Source of the DNA: Micromonospora endophytica
GTDB lineage: Bacteria; Actinomycetota; Actinomycetes; Mycobacteriales; Micromonosporaceae
Direction of reading: 5' to 3'
Assembly (NCBI RefSeq): GCF_003236305.1
Contig: NZ_POTX01000036.1
Span: forward strand, 1 to 34,209
DNA length: 34,209 nucleotides
Shown here: positions 1-8,241 of the stretch, piece by piece
Position numbering within the stretch: the first letter of the stretch is position 1
How the letters are laid out: each line of letters starts with the position of its first letter
Notes under the pieces: model-generated
Told to the model about the DNA's origin: nothing
The model's database searches: none
Seen by the model: only the letters and a program-made list of their open reading frames with translations
Position numbers and translations under genes: made by a program

Positions 1-2
1 AC

Positions 3-866
<864 letters not shown>

Positions 867-881
<15 letters not shown>

Positions 882-957
882 TCTGGTCTATGGCGCCGCA
901 CTGCTAATGCGGTTGGGGTCTTAAAGCCCCTCCCGGGTTCGAATCCCGGAGTCTCCG
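867..957 (+). tRNA. tRNA-Ser(GCU)
   Basis: The acceptor stem GGAGACT (867-873) pairs with AGTCTCC (950-956), with G957 as discriminator. The anticodon arm is CCGCA-CTGCTAA-TGCGG, giving anticodon GCT, which reads AGC/AGU serine codons. A long variable arm (TTGGGGTCTTAAAGCCCC) confirms a class II serine tRNA. The T-arm is CCGGG-TTCGAAT-CCCGG. CCA is not encoded. Confidence 0.97.
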
Positions 958-975
958 CGCGAAAGGTCATCTGCG

Positions 976-1001
976 GCCGCGTCCTCTGGGCGCGGCTTTT
1001 T
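976..1001 (+). terminator. Rho-independent terminator after tRNA-Ser
   Basis: GCCGCG (976-981) pairs with CGCGGC (991-996) around a 9-base loop, followed directly by TTTTT. It lies 19 bases after tRNA-Ser. On the opposite strand it is just downstream of the sortase-like gene. Confidence 0.8.
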
Positions 1002-1022
1002 GTTCGCCCTGGTCGCAGGCCC

Positions 1023-1730
1023 TCAGAGTCGCTGGGCGAGACTGAATCCGGTACCCGAAGCCCCGGTGCAGGTCTGGAGCACCAGGTCGAAGCGGCCCAT
1101 CCAGGATGGGACCGGGCCACCCTTGCGTGCGTGCCACCTGTTGTCGACCACCCGGTACCGCCCGGCACACGGGCCGGTCGTGACGTGGACGATCGTGCCC
1201 TGCGCCAGGTCGTCGATCCAGTCCCACCCCGCGTAGTCGTGCCCGGCGAGCAGGCAGGTGGGCCTGGTCATCCAGGTCACCAACCTCTTCCTGTCGATGG
1301 TCGCCTGGGAGCCGAGCGCGGTGACCGGAGCGAGCCGGACGACCTCCGGTTGCGCCGCCGGTCTGTTCTTCGGCTTCCGGGCCGGCCTGGACGTCGTCGG
1401 CGCGGGCTTCTCCGGCGCGGGCTTCGCGGTCGGGTCGGGCGTACCGGCGTTCGGGCGGTCCGGTTCGGGGGTGCGGGTGGTCGGGCGTGCCGGCGCGGGC
1501 GTAACCGATGGCGTGGGAGCGACCGTCAGGCCGGGTGTCGGCCCTGGACGGGCCTGCCACAGCGGCTCCGGCACCGCCGGAGTGAAGAAGGGCTGGCTCA
1601 CCGGTGGCAGATCGCTCTCCGCCCAGCCGGCGCTCGGCGGTTCGACCGGGTGTGTTGTCGCGGCGGCCGAGGCCGAGATGGCAAGGGTCACGACGCTCAG
1701 CGCGCCGCCCAACCGGATGGACCTTTTCAT
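1023..1730 (-). CDS. Secreted protein with a sortase-like C-terminal domain
   Basis: The ATG at 1730 is chosen because AGAGGAG lies about 10 bases upstream and the product then opens with a clean signal peptide (MKRSIRLGG, hydrophobic core, Ala-rich cleavage region). A Pro/Thr-rich linker of about 100 residues follows. The last ~100 residues read like a sortase barrel: LAGHDYAGWDWIDDL carries the His position, GTIVHV is the following strand and LVLQTC is the TLxTC cysteine. The essential sortase Arg normally follows the Cys on the next strand; here that segment is TGFSLAQRL, with Arg only at the extreme end. The protein may be a sortase relative with altered or lost transpeptidase activity. 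No sorting substrate is visible nearby. It ends convergent with the tRNA-Ser terminator. Confidence 0.7.
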   Translation of the reverse strand: MKRSIRLGGALSVVTLAISASAAATTHPVEPPSAGWAESDLPPVSQPFFTPAVPEPLWQARPGPTPGLTVAPTPSVTPAPARPTTRTPEPDRPNAGTPDPTAKPAPEKPAPTTSRPARKPKNRPAAQPEVVRLAPVTALGSQATIDRKRLVTWMTRPTCLLAGHDYAGWDWIDDLAQGTIVHVTTGPCAGRYRVVDNRWHARKGGPVPSWMGRFDLVLQTCTGASGTGFSLAQRL

Positions 1731-2009
1731 GATTTTTCGACTCCTCTGGGAGGCAGAGGCCGATAGTGCGCTTTGCCCGATTGTCGAGACCTGACCCCGA
1801 GCCACCAAGGCGACGCGCCGGGCCGGTCCTCACCGGCATGGGGTCCACGCTGGCCTCGATGTGCCCCGCCCCGATGGTTAACCCCGTTGCGCGACTCCGT
1901 CACTCGTCGGGTAACGTAGATCGGCGAAGGCAGGCGATCTGGGACGAGTCGACCGGCGGATCCCGAAGTCTGCACGCGAAGGCCAGGTGTGTAAACTGGC
2001 CGAGCACCA

Positions 2010-2082
2010 GCGCCCGTAGCTCAACGGATAGAGCATCTGACTACGGATCAGAAGGTTAGGGGTTCGAGTCCCTTCGGGCGCG
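2010..2082 (+). tRNA. tRNA-Arg(ACG), integration target
   Basis: The acceptor GCGCCCG (2010-2016) pairs with CGGGCGC (2075-2081), with G2082 as discriminator. The anticodon arm TCTGA-CTACGGA-TCAGA gives ACG, which reads CGN arginine codons through inosine. The T-arm is AGGGG-TTCGAGT-CCCTT. A -10-like TAAACT lies at 1992-1997, but no good -35 is seen. The 3' part of the gene doubles as an attachment site, and the gene stays intact because the element supplies no change here. No terminator follows; a strong one lies past the second att copy. Confidence 0.97.
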
Positions 2083-2083
2083 C
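2034..2083 (+). repeat. Left attachment site (att) within tRNA-Arg
   Basis: These 50 bases, from the anticodon arm to one base past the tRNA, are identical to 5448-5497. A direct repeat of a tRNA 3' end bounding accessory DNA is the standard footprint of tyrosine-integrase integration. The decamer CGCAAGATCA overlaps the right end of this copy (2081-2090) and the left end of the other copy (5440-5449). Confidence 0.92.
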
Positions 2084-2399
2084 AAGATCAAGAGGGGTCT
2101 GACCTGCTGGAATGGCAGGCAGGCTCCTTACTTGTTTCGTCCCTTGTAGACGGTTGGGTGCTCGGTGGGTGCTCGTGCGACGAGCGTGCCTCACGTCCTG
2201 CTCCGTCCGGTGCCGTACCACTCTGTACGGGGACGTTTAGGCGGCGAAGCTTCCCGTTGGCTGCAGAGTCCGAATGTTGGGACGGCCGACTCATCGCGTA
2301 GTGGATGCTCGCCTGGCCGTCTTGAGGTCAGTTGCGGTGGCTTCGCTCTGCGTCGATTGGCTCTCGCGTCTGTGGCGCGGTGGTGGAGGTCGGGGTGTC
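2084..2399. other. Gene-free left end of the tRNA-Arg islet
   Basis: I see no convincing gene here. The stretch holds one copy of the motif TGCTCGGTGGGTGCTCG (2159-2175), 76 bases from the attachment site. This is the kind of place where integrase arm-type sites or excision control would be expected. A GGAGG at 2385-2389 is the ribosome-binding site of the next gene. Confidence 0.5.
2159..2175 (+). promoter_or_regulatory. Candidate integrase arm-type site, copy 1
   Basis: TGCTCGGTGGGTGCTCG is a tandem pair of a TGGGTGCTCG-like decamer. The same 17-base consensus occurs at 5262-5278, at 5629-5645 (inverted) and at 13727-13743. Three of the four copies lie within about 200 bases of an attachment copy. 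The function is inferred from position only. Confidence 0.4.
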
Positions 2400-3740
2400 G
2401 TGATCGATCCGCAGCAGGTCCAAGAGGCGAAGCGCACGCTCGGTGCGAAGCTTGCGGAACGGCGTAATTTGCGTGGCCTGACTCAGGCTGATCTGGCTGC
2501 GCGGGTGCACAGCACTCGGAGCACCGTCGCCGGGGTTGAGCGTGGCGACCAGGTTGTTGATCGGGTCTTCTGGCAGCGGTGCGAGACGTTGCTGGGTGCT
2601 GGTGGTGAGTTGCTTGCCGGGTACGACGAGTACCGGCGACTCAAGCAGCGGCATGATGAGGAGAAGGTCGATGCCGGGCAACGTGCGCGGTGGGGCGAGG
2701 CGGACAGAGACGCTCGTGAGACCAGGGTCATTGCGTCGGCGGCGACGGTCAGGCACGGTGGCGTGATGATGACCGCCGAGTGGTACCGGAGGTTCGCAGT
2801 CCGTGAGGCGCGGGGGCACTCGCCCACGTACGAGGCGTTGGCCTTGGCGGTCAGTGCTGATGAGCACTTGGTGAAGCTGTTGGATCAGTTGCCGCAGGAG
2901 AAGCGGCAGCCGAATCTGCTGTTCGCTGCTGCGCAGTACCTCGGCGCGCCCGTGGCCACGCCGGACGCCTTCAGTGCCTGGGCGGTGCAGGACTGGCCCG
3001 AACTATCCGGCACGATGCGCAGTCGTCGGACACAGACCAACGAACCGACCCGCTGCGCCACTATGCTGCCGATCCTGGCGCAGTTGCCGCAGCCTTTGGC
3101 GCTGCTGGAGGTCGGTGCATCTGCCGGGTTGTGCCTGTACCCGGACGCCTACCAATACCAGTACGGCGACGGCCCGATAGTGCTCGGGCCCGCAGACAGC
3201 CAAGTACGGCTGAGCTGTGCGATCAGCGGTAACGTGCCGATACCAGAGTCGATGCCCGCCGTGGTGTGGCGTGCCGGCTTGGACCTCAACCCGCTCGACG
3301 TTGCCAGCGACGACGACGTGCGCTGGCTGGACGCGCTGATCTGGCCAGAGCAGCAGGAGCGCCGCGACCGGCTACACGCGGCAGTTCGCATCGCCCGCGC
3401 GGACCCGCCCCACTTGGTCACCGGAGATCTACTCGCCGACCTGCCGGCCCTGGTCGCGCAAGCACCGGCTGACGCCACGCTGGTCATCTTTCACAGCGCG
3501 GTGCTGACCTACGTCCCGCCGGAAACCCGAACCGCTTTCACCGACCTCGTGCGTGGCCTTCCCTGCCGCTGGATCTCCAACGAAGGCACGGGCGTGCTGC
3601 CCGAGCTTGCCTCAGCCGTCAAGCTCGACCCCGACGGCCCAGCGATGTTCCTCCTCGCTCTGGACGGCCAGCCTCTCGGGCTTGCCAGCCCCCACGGTCA
3701 GGAGGTCCGGTGGCTCACGACGCATGGAGCGTCCGTTTGA
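2400..3740 (+). CDS. XRE-type HTH domain fused to a DUF2332 domain
   Basis: The GTG at 2400 is preferred over an ATG at 2274 because GGAGG (2385-2389) sits 10 bases before it, giving 446 residues. Residues ~18-48 form an XRE helix-turn-helix (LTQADLAARVHSTRSTVAG). A linker of ~70 residues follows. From about residue 125 the protein matches DUF2332: TAEWYRRFAVREARGHSPTY, a conserved NEPTRC segment and EVGASAGLCLYPD. The last resembles a Rossmann motif I of SAM-dependent methyltransferases, as seen in this uncharacterised family. Stand-alone DUF2332 proteins typically begin near the internal MTAEWYRR, so the HTH looks like an added sensor or DNA-binding module. It is the main intact cargo gene of the islet. 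Its role is unknown; a regulator or defence-linked modifier is speculative. Confidence 0.8.
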   Translation: MIDPQQVQEAKRTLGAKLAERRNLRGLTQADLAARVHSTRSTVAGVERGDQVVDRVFWQRCETLLGAGGELLAGYDEYRRLKQRHDEEKVDAGQRARWGEADRDARETRVIASAATVRHGGVMMTAEWYRRFAVREARGHSPTYEALALAVSADEHLVKLLDQLPQEKRQPNLLFAAAQYLGAPVATPDAFSAWAVQDWPELSGTMRSRRTQTNEPTRCATMLPILAQLPQPLALLEVGASAGLCLYPDAYQYQYGDGPIVLGPADSQVRLSCAISGNVPIPESMPAVVWRAGLDLNPLDVASDDDVRWLDALIWPEQQERRDRLHAAVRIARADPPHLVTGDLLADLPALVAQAPADATLVIFHSAVLTYVPPETRTAFTDLVRGLPCRWISNEGTGVLPELASAVKLDPDGPAMFLLALDGQPLGLASPHGQEVRWLTTHGASV

Positions 3741-4100
3741 GGAACTCTCAACGGGCACCCCGACCGTCGACCTCCGGACGCCGCCGACCGGCACTCTGAC
3801 ACGTTTTACGTTGGTTGACGATGTCCAGGCTGCACGGCTCCGCTGTGCTTCGGACGTGCCGTGTCTTGTCTACTCAGCTCCGCTTCCTTCTGTAGGGACC
3901 GATCTCTCACTTATGGCCTGGTGTGAATGCCACGTGAACTGGTCAAACGTGCGGGAAGCGGGGCGCGGACAACTGTTCCGGCGCCGAAGCGGTGTCCTGA
4001 CCCGCAGCGTCAGCAGGCGCGGCAGGCGGACGTTCTCGACCCGCAATCGGTCCAACTCCCGGCGCAGCCGGTCGAGTTCGCCGTCTATCGCCACGTCCAT
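3741..4100 (-). pseudogene. Coiled-coil N-terminal stub of a lost larger gene
   Basis: A reading frame from ATG 4100 begins MDVAIDGELDRLRREL and continues as a short Leu/Arg heptad coiled coil (to about residue 32). It then degenerates into Arg-rich, unstructured sequence and stops near 3870. The alternative frame after the coiled coil reads AGQDTASAPEQLSAP, a more protein-like continuation, which suggests a frameshift near 4000. Similar short coiled coils open large helicase or primase-like proteins that follow nucleotidyltransferase genes, but that parallel is from memory and uncertain. It starts 14 bases after the nucleotidyltransferase stop, so it was probably co-transcribed. I see nothing in 3741-3869. 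Confidence 0.35.
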
Positions 4101-4114
4101 GGAACTCACGGATA

Positions 4115-4770
4115 CTACTTCTCGCCGGTGAGCAGCACCTCGCGCCATTGCGCGAAGCGCTCGCGCATCGCGGCGATGTACGGGGGATCGACGCCATAGG
4201 CGGCGAAGCGGCGGTCTGGATATCGGTGGAGCATCGCGAACAGATCGGCCAGGATCCGTCGATTGAAGCCGGCGTCGGCCTGCTCGGCGAGTTCGAGCAC
4301 CTGCTCTCGCGGGTGTACCGGCCTGTCTGAATGGCGGCGTCGACGTCGAGGAAGTCCCGCGGCTCGGCGCGGGTGAACAGGGCAGACACCTTGCCGGTGA
4401 CGACGTCGTCGATGTGCAGGACGGGGCCGATGTCCATCGTTACGGGCGGGCGGGCGCGCCAGTTCGCGGCAAGTTCGACCTTGTACGGTCGATCCGGTGT
4501 GGCGGGATCGGTGACGGCGAGCCGAGCGAAGGTCTCGAACCGTTGCGTGACCTCGACCGCATAGCCGTCGGTTCGGTAGGCGTCGACGACGGCGTCCACG
4601 GCTACGGCGAAGTCGTCTCGGCGCTCCCATGCGGTGAACAGGTCCACGTCCTCGCTGGGTCGGTCCAGAATCCCGTGGGCTTGTACGGCGTAGCCGCCGG
4701 CCAATGCGAAGCCGTACCGGCCAGCCACGCGGAGTCCGATCTCCGCCAGCCGGAGGTGAACCGGATCCAC
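4115..4770 (-). pseudogene. AbiEii/AbiGii-type nucleotidyltransferase, frameshifted
   Basis: The GTG at 4770 lies 2 bases after the upstream stop codon, implying translational coupling. The N-terminal part reads YGFALAGGYAVQAHGILDR, then SEDVDLFT, the G-G-x(n)-D-x-D core of DNA-polymerase-beta-type nucleotidyltransferases of the AbiEii toxin class. TRAEPRDFLDVDAAI follows. At 4304-4309 (CTCTCG, GAGAG on the coding strand) two extra bases shift the frame. The second frame continues perfectly as QVLELAEQADAGFNRRILAD and ends in VLLTGEK with TAG at 4115. Both halves are otherwise intact, so the lesion looks recent, or is a sequencing error. Family members act as toxins by adding nucleotides to RNA, but no AbiEi antitoxin is recognisable; the small gene upstream occupies the partner position. 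Confidence 0.75.
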
Positions 4771-4772
4771 CC

Positions 4773-5126
4773 TCAGCCGGCCAGCGCCCGGGGTGGCGCG
4801 GCCAGCTCGGGGAAGCGGGCCTGCCACAGCGCCCGCAGCCGAGCGGGGAGCCACAGGTCCGGCCAGAGTCGGCGTAGCGTGTCGCCGTCGAGCCACTGAC
4901 GTAGGTCGGCCACGGTGGCGGCCTGGTTCAGCACCGTCTGGTACATCACCTGGAGATCTCCGGGGTCGTCCAGGTGATACGTGGCGTCGCCCGACCAGTC
5001 GAGACGTCGGTCGAGCGTCACCACGCCGCTGACCGGACCACGCAGGTTGGCCAGACTCGCGGGTACGACGTAGTGTCGCTGGTCCGCGTACCCCGAACCA
5101 GCAGGCGCGCCACCTGCCTTCACCAT
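4773..5126 (-). CDS. Small hypothetical protein paired with the nucleotidyltransferase
   Basis: The ATG at 5126 has an excellent ribosome-binding site, AGGAGG, 7 bases upstream. The 117-residue product has no signal peptide or membrane span. It contains YVVPASLANLRGPVSGVVTL, LDWSGDATYHLDDPGDL and a Trp/Leu/Arg-rich C-terminus (WLDGDTLRRLWPDLWLPARL). I do not recognise a family. Its stop lies 2 bases before the nucleotidyltransferase start, so the two form a bicistronic unit as in toxin-antitoxin or AbiE-like pairs. An antitoxin or companion role is therefore plausible but inferred from position only. Confidence 0.7.
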   Translation of the reverse strand: MVKAGGAPAGSGYADQRHYVVPASLANLRGPVSGVVTLDRRLDWSGDATYHLDDPGDLQVMYQTVLNQAATVADLRQWLDGDTLRRLWPDLWLPARLRALWQARFPELAAPPRALAG

Positions 5127-5261
5127 CGCTCCACCTCCTGACCCGATCGTACGGTGGGGCTCGCACGTGTCGGTGCAGACCCGTACGAACGGATGGACGA
5201 TTTTGTCGATGGTGGTCCGGTCGTTGCTGCCCGGCGCTGCGTCGGTCCGCCTTGCGGCGGT

Positions 5262-5302
5262 TGCTCGGTGGGTGCTCGGACGTCGGCGAACTGACACGGA
5301 CG
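5262..5302 (+). repeat. 41-bp repeat shared with 13727-13767
   Basis: Thirty-seven of 41 positions match 13727-13767. It begins with the 17-base motif TGCTCGGTGGGTGCTCG (5262-5278). In the plus-strand frame both copies read GCSDVGELTRT, and three of the four differences are synonymous third-codon changes. This suggests the copies descend from one coding segment, or from a mobile-element end. Confidence 0.75.
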
Positions 5303-5447
5303 TTCCGGGACCGGGATGGGTACCGGCCTGTCTGCCGGAGGCGTCAGGGATCCGTTTTGGTCGATTTAGAACCGGACCTGCGGGGACGCGGCGGGATCGT
5401 TTCGGACTCGTCCGGATGCAACTGGACTCCGCCGCCCTTCGCAAGAT

Positions 5448-5497
5448 CATCTGACTACGGATCAGAAGGTTAGGGGTTCGAGTCCCTTCGGGCGCGC
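5448..5497 (+). repeat. Right attachment site (att), 3' half of tRNA-Arg duplicated
   Basis: This is an exact 50-base copy of 2034-2083. No tRNA 5' half precedes it, so it is a scar rather than a gene. It marks the right edge of the 3.4 kb islet and is followed by a strong terminator. Confidence 0.92.
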
Positions 5498-5503
5498 CAC
5501 TTG

Positions 5504-5539
5504 AACAGGGAATATAGCCAGCCAGCTATATTCCCTGTT
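5504..5539 (+). terminator. Terminator displaced from tRNA-Arg by the islet
   Basis: AACAGGGAATATAGC (5504-5518) pairs perfectly with GCTATATTCCCTGTT (5525-5539) around a 6-base loop, followed by TT. It starts 7 bases after the tRNA-derived repeat, where a tRNA terminator belongs. Before insertion it would have ended the tRNA-Arg transcript. Confidence 0.88.
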
Positions 5540-5628
5540 TTCGTTTGGGTTGCGTGTGGGTCACGGTCGTGACCCACGTTTGCGCAGCTCAGGGGGCGTT
5601 TTCCCGGTTCGAGCGACCTCTCGACGGC

Positions 5629-5645
5629 CGAGCACCCACGGAGCA
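5629..5645 (-). promoter_or_regulatory. Candidate integrase arm-type site, inverted copy
   Basis: The minus strand reads TGCTCCGTGGGTGCTCG, the same 17-base motif as at 2159, 5262 and 13727. It lies between the att copy and the 3' end of the integrase remnant. Confidence 0.4.
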
Positions 5646-5755
5646 CCCACGGTTCCATTGACCGGGGACGCCAAGAAGGCATTGTGCTTGTTTCCCCAGG
5701 TAGCGGCCCTACCCTGTGGCGCACCGGCAGCGCCGCTGCGGCCCGGCGCATCTGA

Positions 5756-6590
5756 TTACCCGTCCGATGCTCTGGCGTGGGGCTTCCTGCCGGGATGCTC
5801 GTCGGGCCGGGTCGCCTTCCTGGCGACCTTACGCGCGGCCGGCGGCAGGACGGTGGTGTAGATGTCGGCGGTGACGCGGATGTTGGCATGTCCGAGCTGG
5901 TGTTGAATGGTCTTGATGTCCGCGTTCGCGGAATGCGCGAGCGACGCGGCGCCGTGTCGCAGGTCGTGCAAGCGGATGGGGGGAAGTCCGGCGCGGTCGA
6001 CCAGGAGGCGCAGGCGTTGAGTGAGGTAGCCGGGATGCAGCGGCAGTCCGTCCGGGCTGGTGAACACGTATCCGCTGTCGTGGCACACCATGCCCGCGCC
6101 GAGGCGTCTGGCCCGACGTTGCTGCTGCCGTTCGCGTTGTTGCCGCAGCACCTGGACGGTGTGCTTGTCGAGCGCGACCTGGCGACGGCTGGCCGCCGAC
6201 TTCGGTGGGCCTTCGTGTACGTCGTAGCCGGCCGTTGTGCGCTGCCGGACCACCGACAACTGGCCCTCGTGTAGGTCGATGTCGACCCATCGGAGCCCGG
6301 CGGCCTCGCCGCGTCGCAGTCCGCGCAGCGCGATCAGCCACCACAGGGCGTAGAGGGTGTCGCCGCGGACGTAGTCGAGGAAGCTGGCGAGCTGCGCGGC
6401 CGTCCACACCGCGATCACCGGACGCTCACCGGTGGCCTTCCACTCGGCGACACGGGCTTCGGTCCACACCTCGGGCTGGGGACGCTCCCGAGGGGGTAGT
6501 TCCATCCCCCGGGCCGGGTTGTCGGTGATCAGCCGTTCGCGCTGCGCGCGACCGAGAGCGGCTACCCAGATTGCCGACCGGAATACATCG
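5756..6590 (-). pseudogene. Tyrosine integrase, catalytic domain only
   Basis: The C-terminal catalytic domain is intact: GLRRGEAAGLRW (first Arg), HDLRHGAASLA (HxxR), LGHANIRVTADIYTTVL (second His/Gly and the nucleophile Tyr), and a basic tail ending before 5756. Upstream, homology fades after RSAIWVAALGRAQ at about 6590. The arm-binding and core-binding N-terminal domains (roughly 160 residues in this family) are absent. The frame merely continues to 6829 antisense to a monooxygenase remnant. It is therefore a truncated, presumably inactive gene. Its 3' end faces the att copy at 5448-5497, the usual integrase-att arrangement, but it lies outside the 3.4 kb islet. It probably belongs to a second element inserted next to the first. 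Confidence 0.85.
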
Positions 6591-6599
6591 AGGCCTACG

Positions 6600-6913
6600 A
6601 GGAACGAGTTTCCACCCTCGACCTGACCGACGCCGGTTTCACTCTCCTCGCCGGGCCGGATGCCGGATGGGCACCCGAGGAGAACACGTCCACCGATCCA
6701 ACCGTCTCTTCCGTGCCACTCACCATCTACCGGATCGGCGCCGGAGCGCTTCCGTACCAGGACGGATCGTTCACCCGGGCCTACGGCATCGACGCCGACG
6801 GCGGGATCCTCGTCCGACCGGACGGACATATCGCCTGGCGCACGCCCGGCGTCCCTCTCCGGCCGCTACGCGACATCCTTCACACCTTGACCATGGGCGC
6901 CGAACAACCGTAA
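6600..6913 (+). pseudogene. C-terminal remnant of a FAD-dependent aromatic monooxygenase
   Basis: The plus frame reads STLDLTDAGFTLLAGPDAGW, then LTIYRIGAG, YGIDADGGILVRPDGHIAW and ends in TAA at 6911-6913. This is the typical thioredoxin-like C-terminal domain of PheA/TetX/RdmE-type flavin hydroxylases. The FAD-binding GxGxxG and substrate domains (about 400 residues) are missing. The left edge abuts the truncated integrase at about 6590, so a single deletion or recombination probably removed both N-termini. Confidence 0.8.
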
Positions 6914-7065
6914 TGGACACCGTTCGAATCCGCTGCCCGGCAAGATCCTTGACTCCCCCTCCTGCAGTTCCTTTCACAGAGTTCGCAGGCCTTCCGGCCG
7001 GGATGACCGGTTCCGAGTCGCCGGCCGTCGCGATGATCTCCCGTCCGATCGCGGAACTATCGCCG

Positions 7066-7086
7066 GTTCGGTGACGACTACCGAAC
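7066..7086. promoter_or_regulatory. Inverted repeat upstream of the AraC-type regulator
   Basis: GTTCGGT (7066-7072) and ACCGAAC (7080-7086) form a perfect 7-base dyad with a 7-base spacer, 30 bases before the regulator start. It is a possible operator, perhaps autoregulatory. Function is inferred from position. Confidence 0.4.
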
Positions 7087-7116
7087 TGACAGAGCCGGCC
7101 GATCCGAAGGAGGCTC

Positions 7117-8136
7117 ATGCGTACCCAGTCGGTGCTTGTCGTCCTGTTCGACGGGGTGCAGCCGCTCGACGTGGCGGGGCCGGTCGACGTCTTCTCGGTG
7201 GCGGACCGCTTCGTCGGGAGCGCGGGCCGGCCGCCGTACGTTGTCCGGACGGCTTCCGTCGGGGGCGGGGCGGTGCGTGCGGCCGGCGGCCTTCGGCTGG
7301 TGCCCGACTTTGACCTGGCCGAGGTCGATGGCGCCGACCTTCTGCTGGTGCCGGGTGGGCCGGGTGTCGAGAATGTCGATGATCGTCTGGTCTCGTGGCT
7401 GCGCGATCGCGCGCCCGGCGTGAACCGGGTGATGTCGGTCTGCACGGGGGCCTATCTGCTGGCTCTGGCCGGTCTGCTGGACGGCCGCCGGGCGACGACG
7501 CACTGGGAGGCCTGCCCCTACCTTGCGCGGAGGTTTCCCGAGGTCGAGGTCGATCCGAACCCCATCTTCGTACGGGACGGCTCGATCTCGACCTCGGCCG
7601 GCGTGACTGCGGGCGTGGACCTGGCGATCGAACTGGTCGAGGAGGACTTCGGCCGGTCGGTGGCTCACGAGATCGCCCGACTGCTGGTCGTCTACGTGCG
7701 CCGGCCGGGCCACCAGGCCCAGGTCAGCGTGCAGCTCACGACTCAGATTGCGCGGTCCGAACCGCTCAGCGAGGTCCAGTACTGGGCGGCCGCTAACCTG
7801 TCCGCCGACCTCTCCGTCCCCGCGATGGCGCAGCGGGCCGGACTTTCGCCCCGGCAGTTCGCACGCGTCTTCACCGAGCAGGTCGGCATGACCCCGGGCC
7901 GCTACGTCGACCTCGTCCGGCTGGAAGCGGCGCAGCGCATGCTGACCGATACCCAGGACGGCGTGCTCGGCATCGCGCGCCGTTGTGGATATGGATCGCC
8001 GGAGGCGATGCGCCGGGCCTTCATGCGGGAACTCGACGTCTCGCCGACCGAATATCGTCGCGGCGTCTCGGATGCATCGGTGGTTGCCGGCCAAGTCCGG
8101 CGGCCGATGGCAGATTTGTTGCCCAACATGACATAG
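7117..8136 (+). CDS. GlxA/FtrA-type transcription regulator (DJ-1/PfpI domain plus AraC HTH)
   Basis: The ATG at 7117 follows GAAGGAGG by 5 bases; the product has 339 residues. Residues ~5-190 are a DJ-1/PfpI (glutamine-amidotransferase-like) domain: FDGVQPLDVAGPVDVF, LLLVPGGPG and the nucleophile elbow SVCTGAYLL with Cys109, followed by LLDGRRATTHW. Residues ~225-325 are an AraC double HTH (MAQRAGLSPRQFARVFTEQ, IARRCGYGSPEAMRRAFMRE). In this family the DJ-1 domain usually senses a ligand and the HTH binds DNA. It is co-directional with, and about 105 bases upstream of, the ABC uptake operon, which it probably controls. The operon's last gene carries a related DJ-1 domain, hinting that both recognise the same molecule. 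Confidence 0.92.
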   Translation: MRTQSVLVVLFDGVQPLDVAGPVDVFSVADRFVGSAGRPPYVVRTASVGGGAVRAAGGLRLVPDFDLAEVDGADLLLVPGGPGVENVDDRLVSWLRDRAPGVNRVMSVCTGAYLLALAGLLDGRRATTHWEACPYLARRFPEVEVDPNPIFVRDGSISTSAGVTAGVDLAIELVEEDFGRSVAHEIARLLVVYVRRPGHQAQVSVQLTTQIARSEPLSEVQYWAAANLSADLSVPAMAQRAGLSPRQFARVFTEQVGMTPGRYVDLVRLEAAQRMLTDTQDGVLGIARRCGYGSPEAMRRAFMRELDVSPTEYRRGVSDASVVAGQVRRPMADLLPNMT

Positions 8137-8223
8137 GCGCGCTCGCGGACGGGCTATAGGCTGCCTTCAAATGGCGAACTACATTGGAAGTAAGACCTTT
8201 CTACCTCGCGGTGGAACGGCGTT

Positions 8224-8237
8224 AGGCTTGCGAGCCT
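8224..8237. promoter_or_regulatory. Inverted repeat just before the binding-protein gene
   Basis: AGGCT-TGCG-AGCCT is a perfect dyad ending 4 bases before the ATG at 8242. The extended context TTAGGCTTGCGAGCCT loosely resembles an IdeR/DmdR iron box half (TTAGGTTAG), but the match is partial. It could be a metal-dependent operator or a translation-blocking hairpin. Confidence 0.35.
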
Positions 8238-8241
8238 CTCG

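Noticed and set aside
967-1848. Long alternative minus-strand frame over the sortase-like gene
   Set aside because: It lacks a signal peptide and motifs and overlaps the better supported frame 1023-1730 in another phase.
2274-2399. N-terminal extension of the XRE-DUF2332 protein from ATG 2274
   Set aside because: No ribosome-binding site precedes 2274, the extension is not domain-like, and GGAGG sits correctly before GTG 2400.
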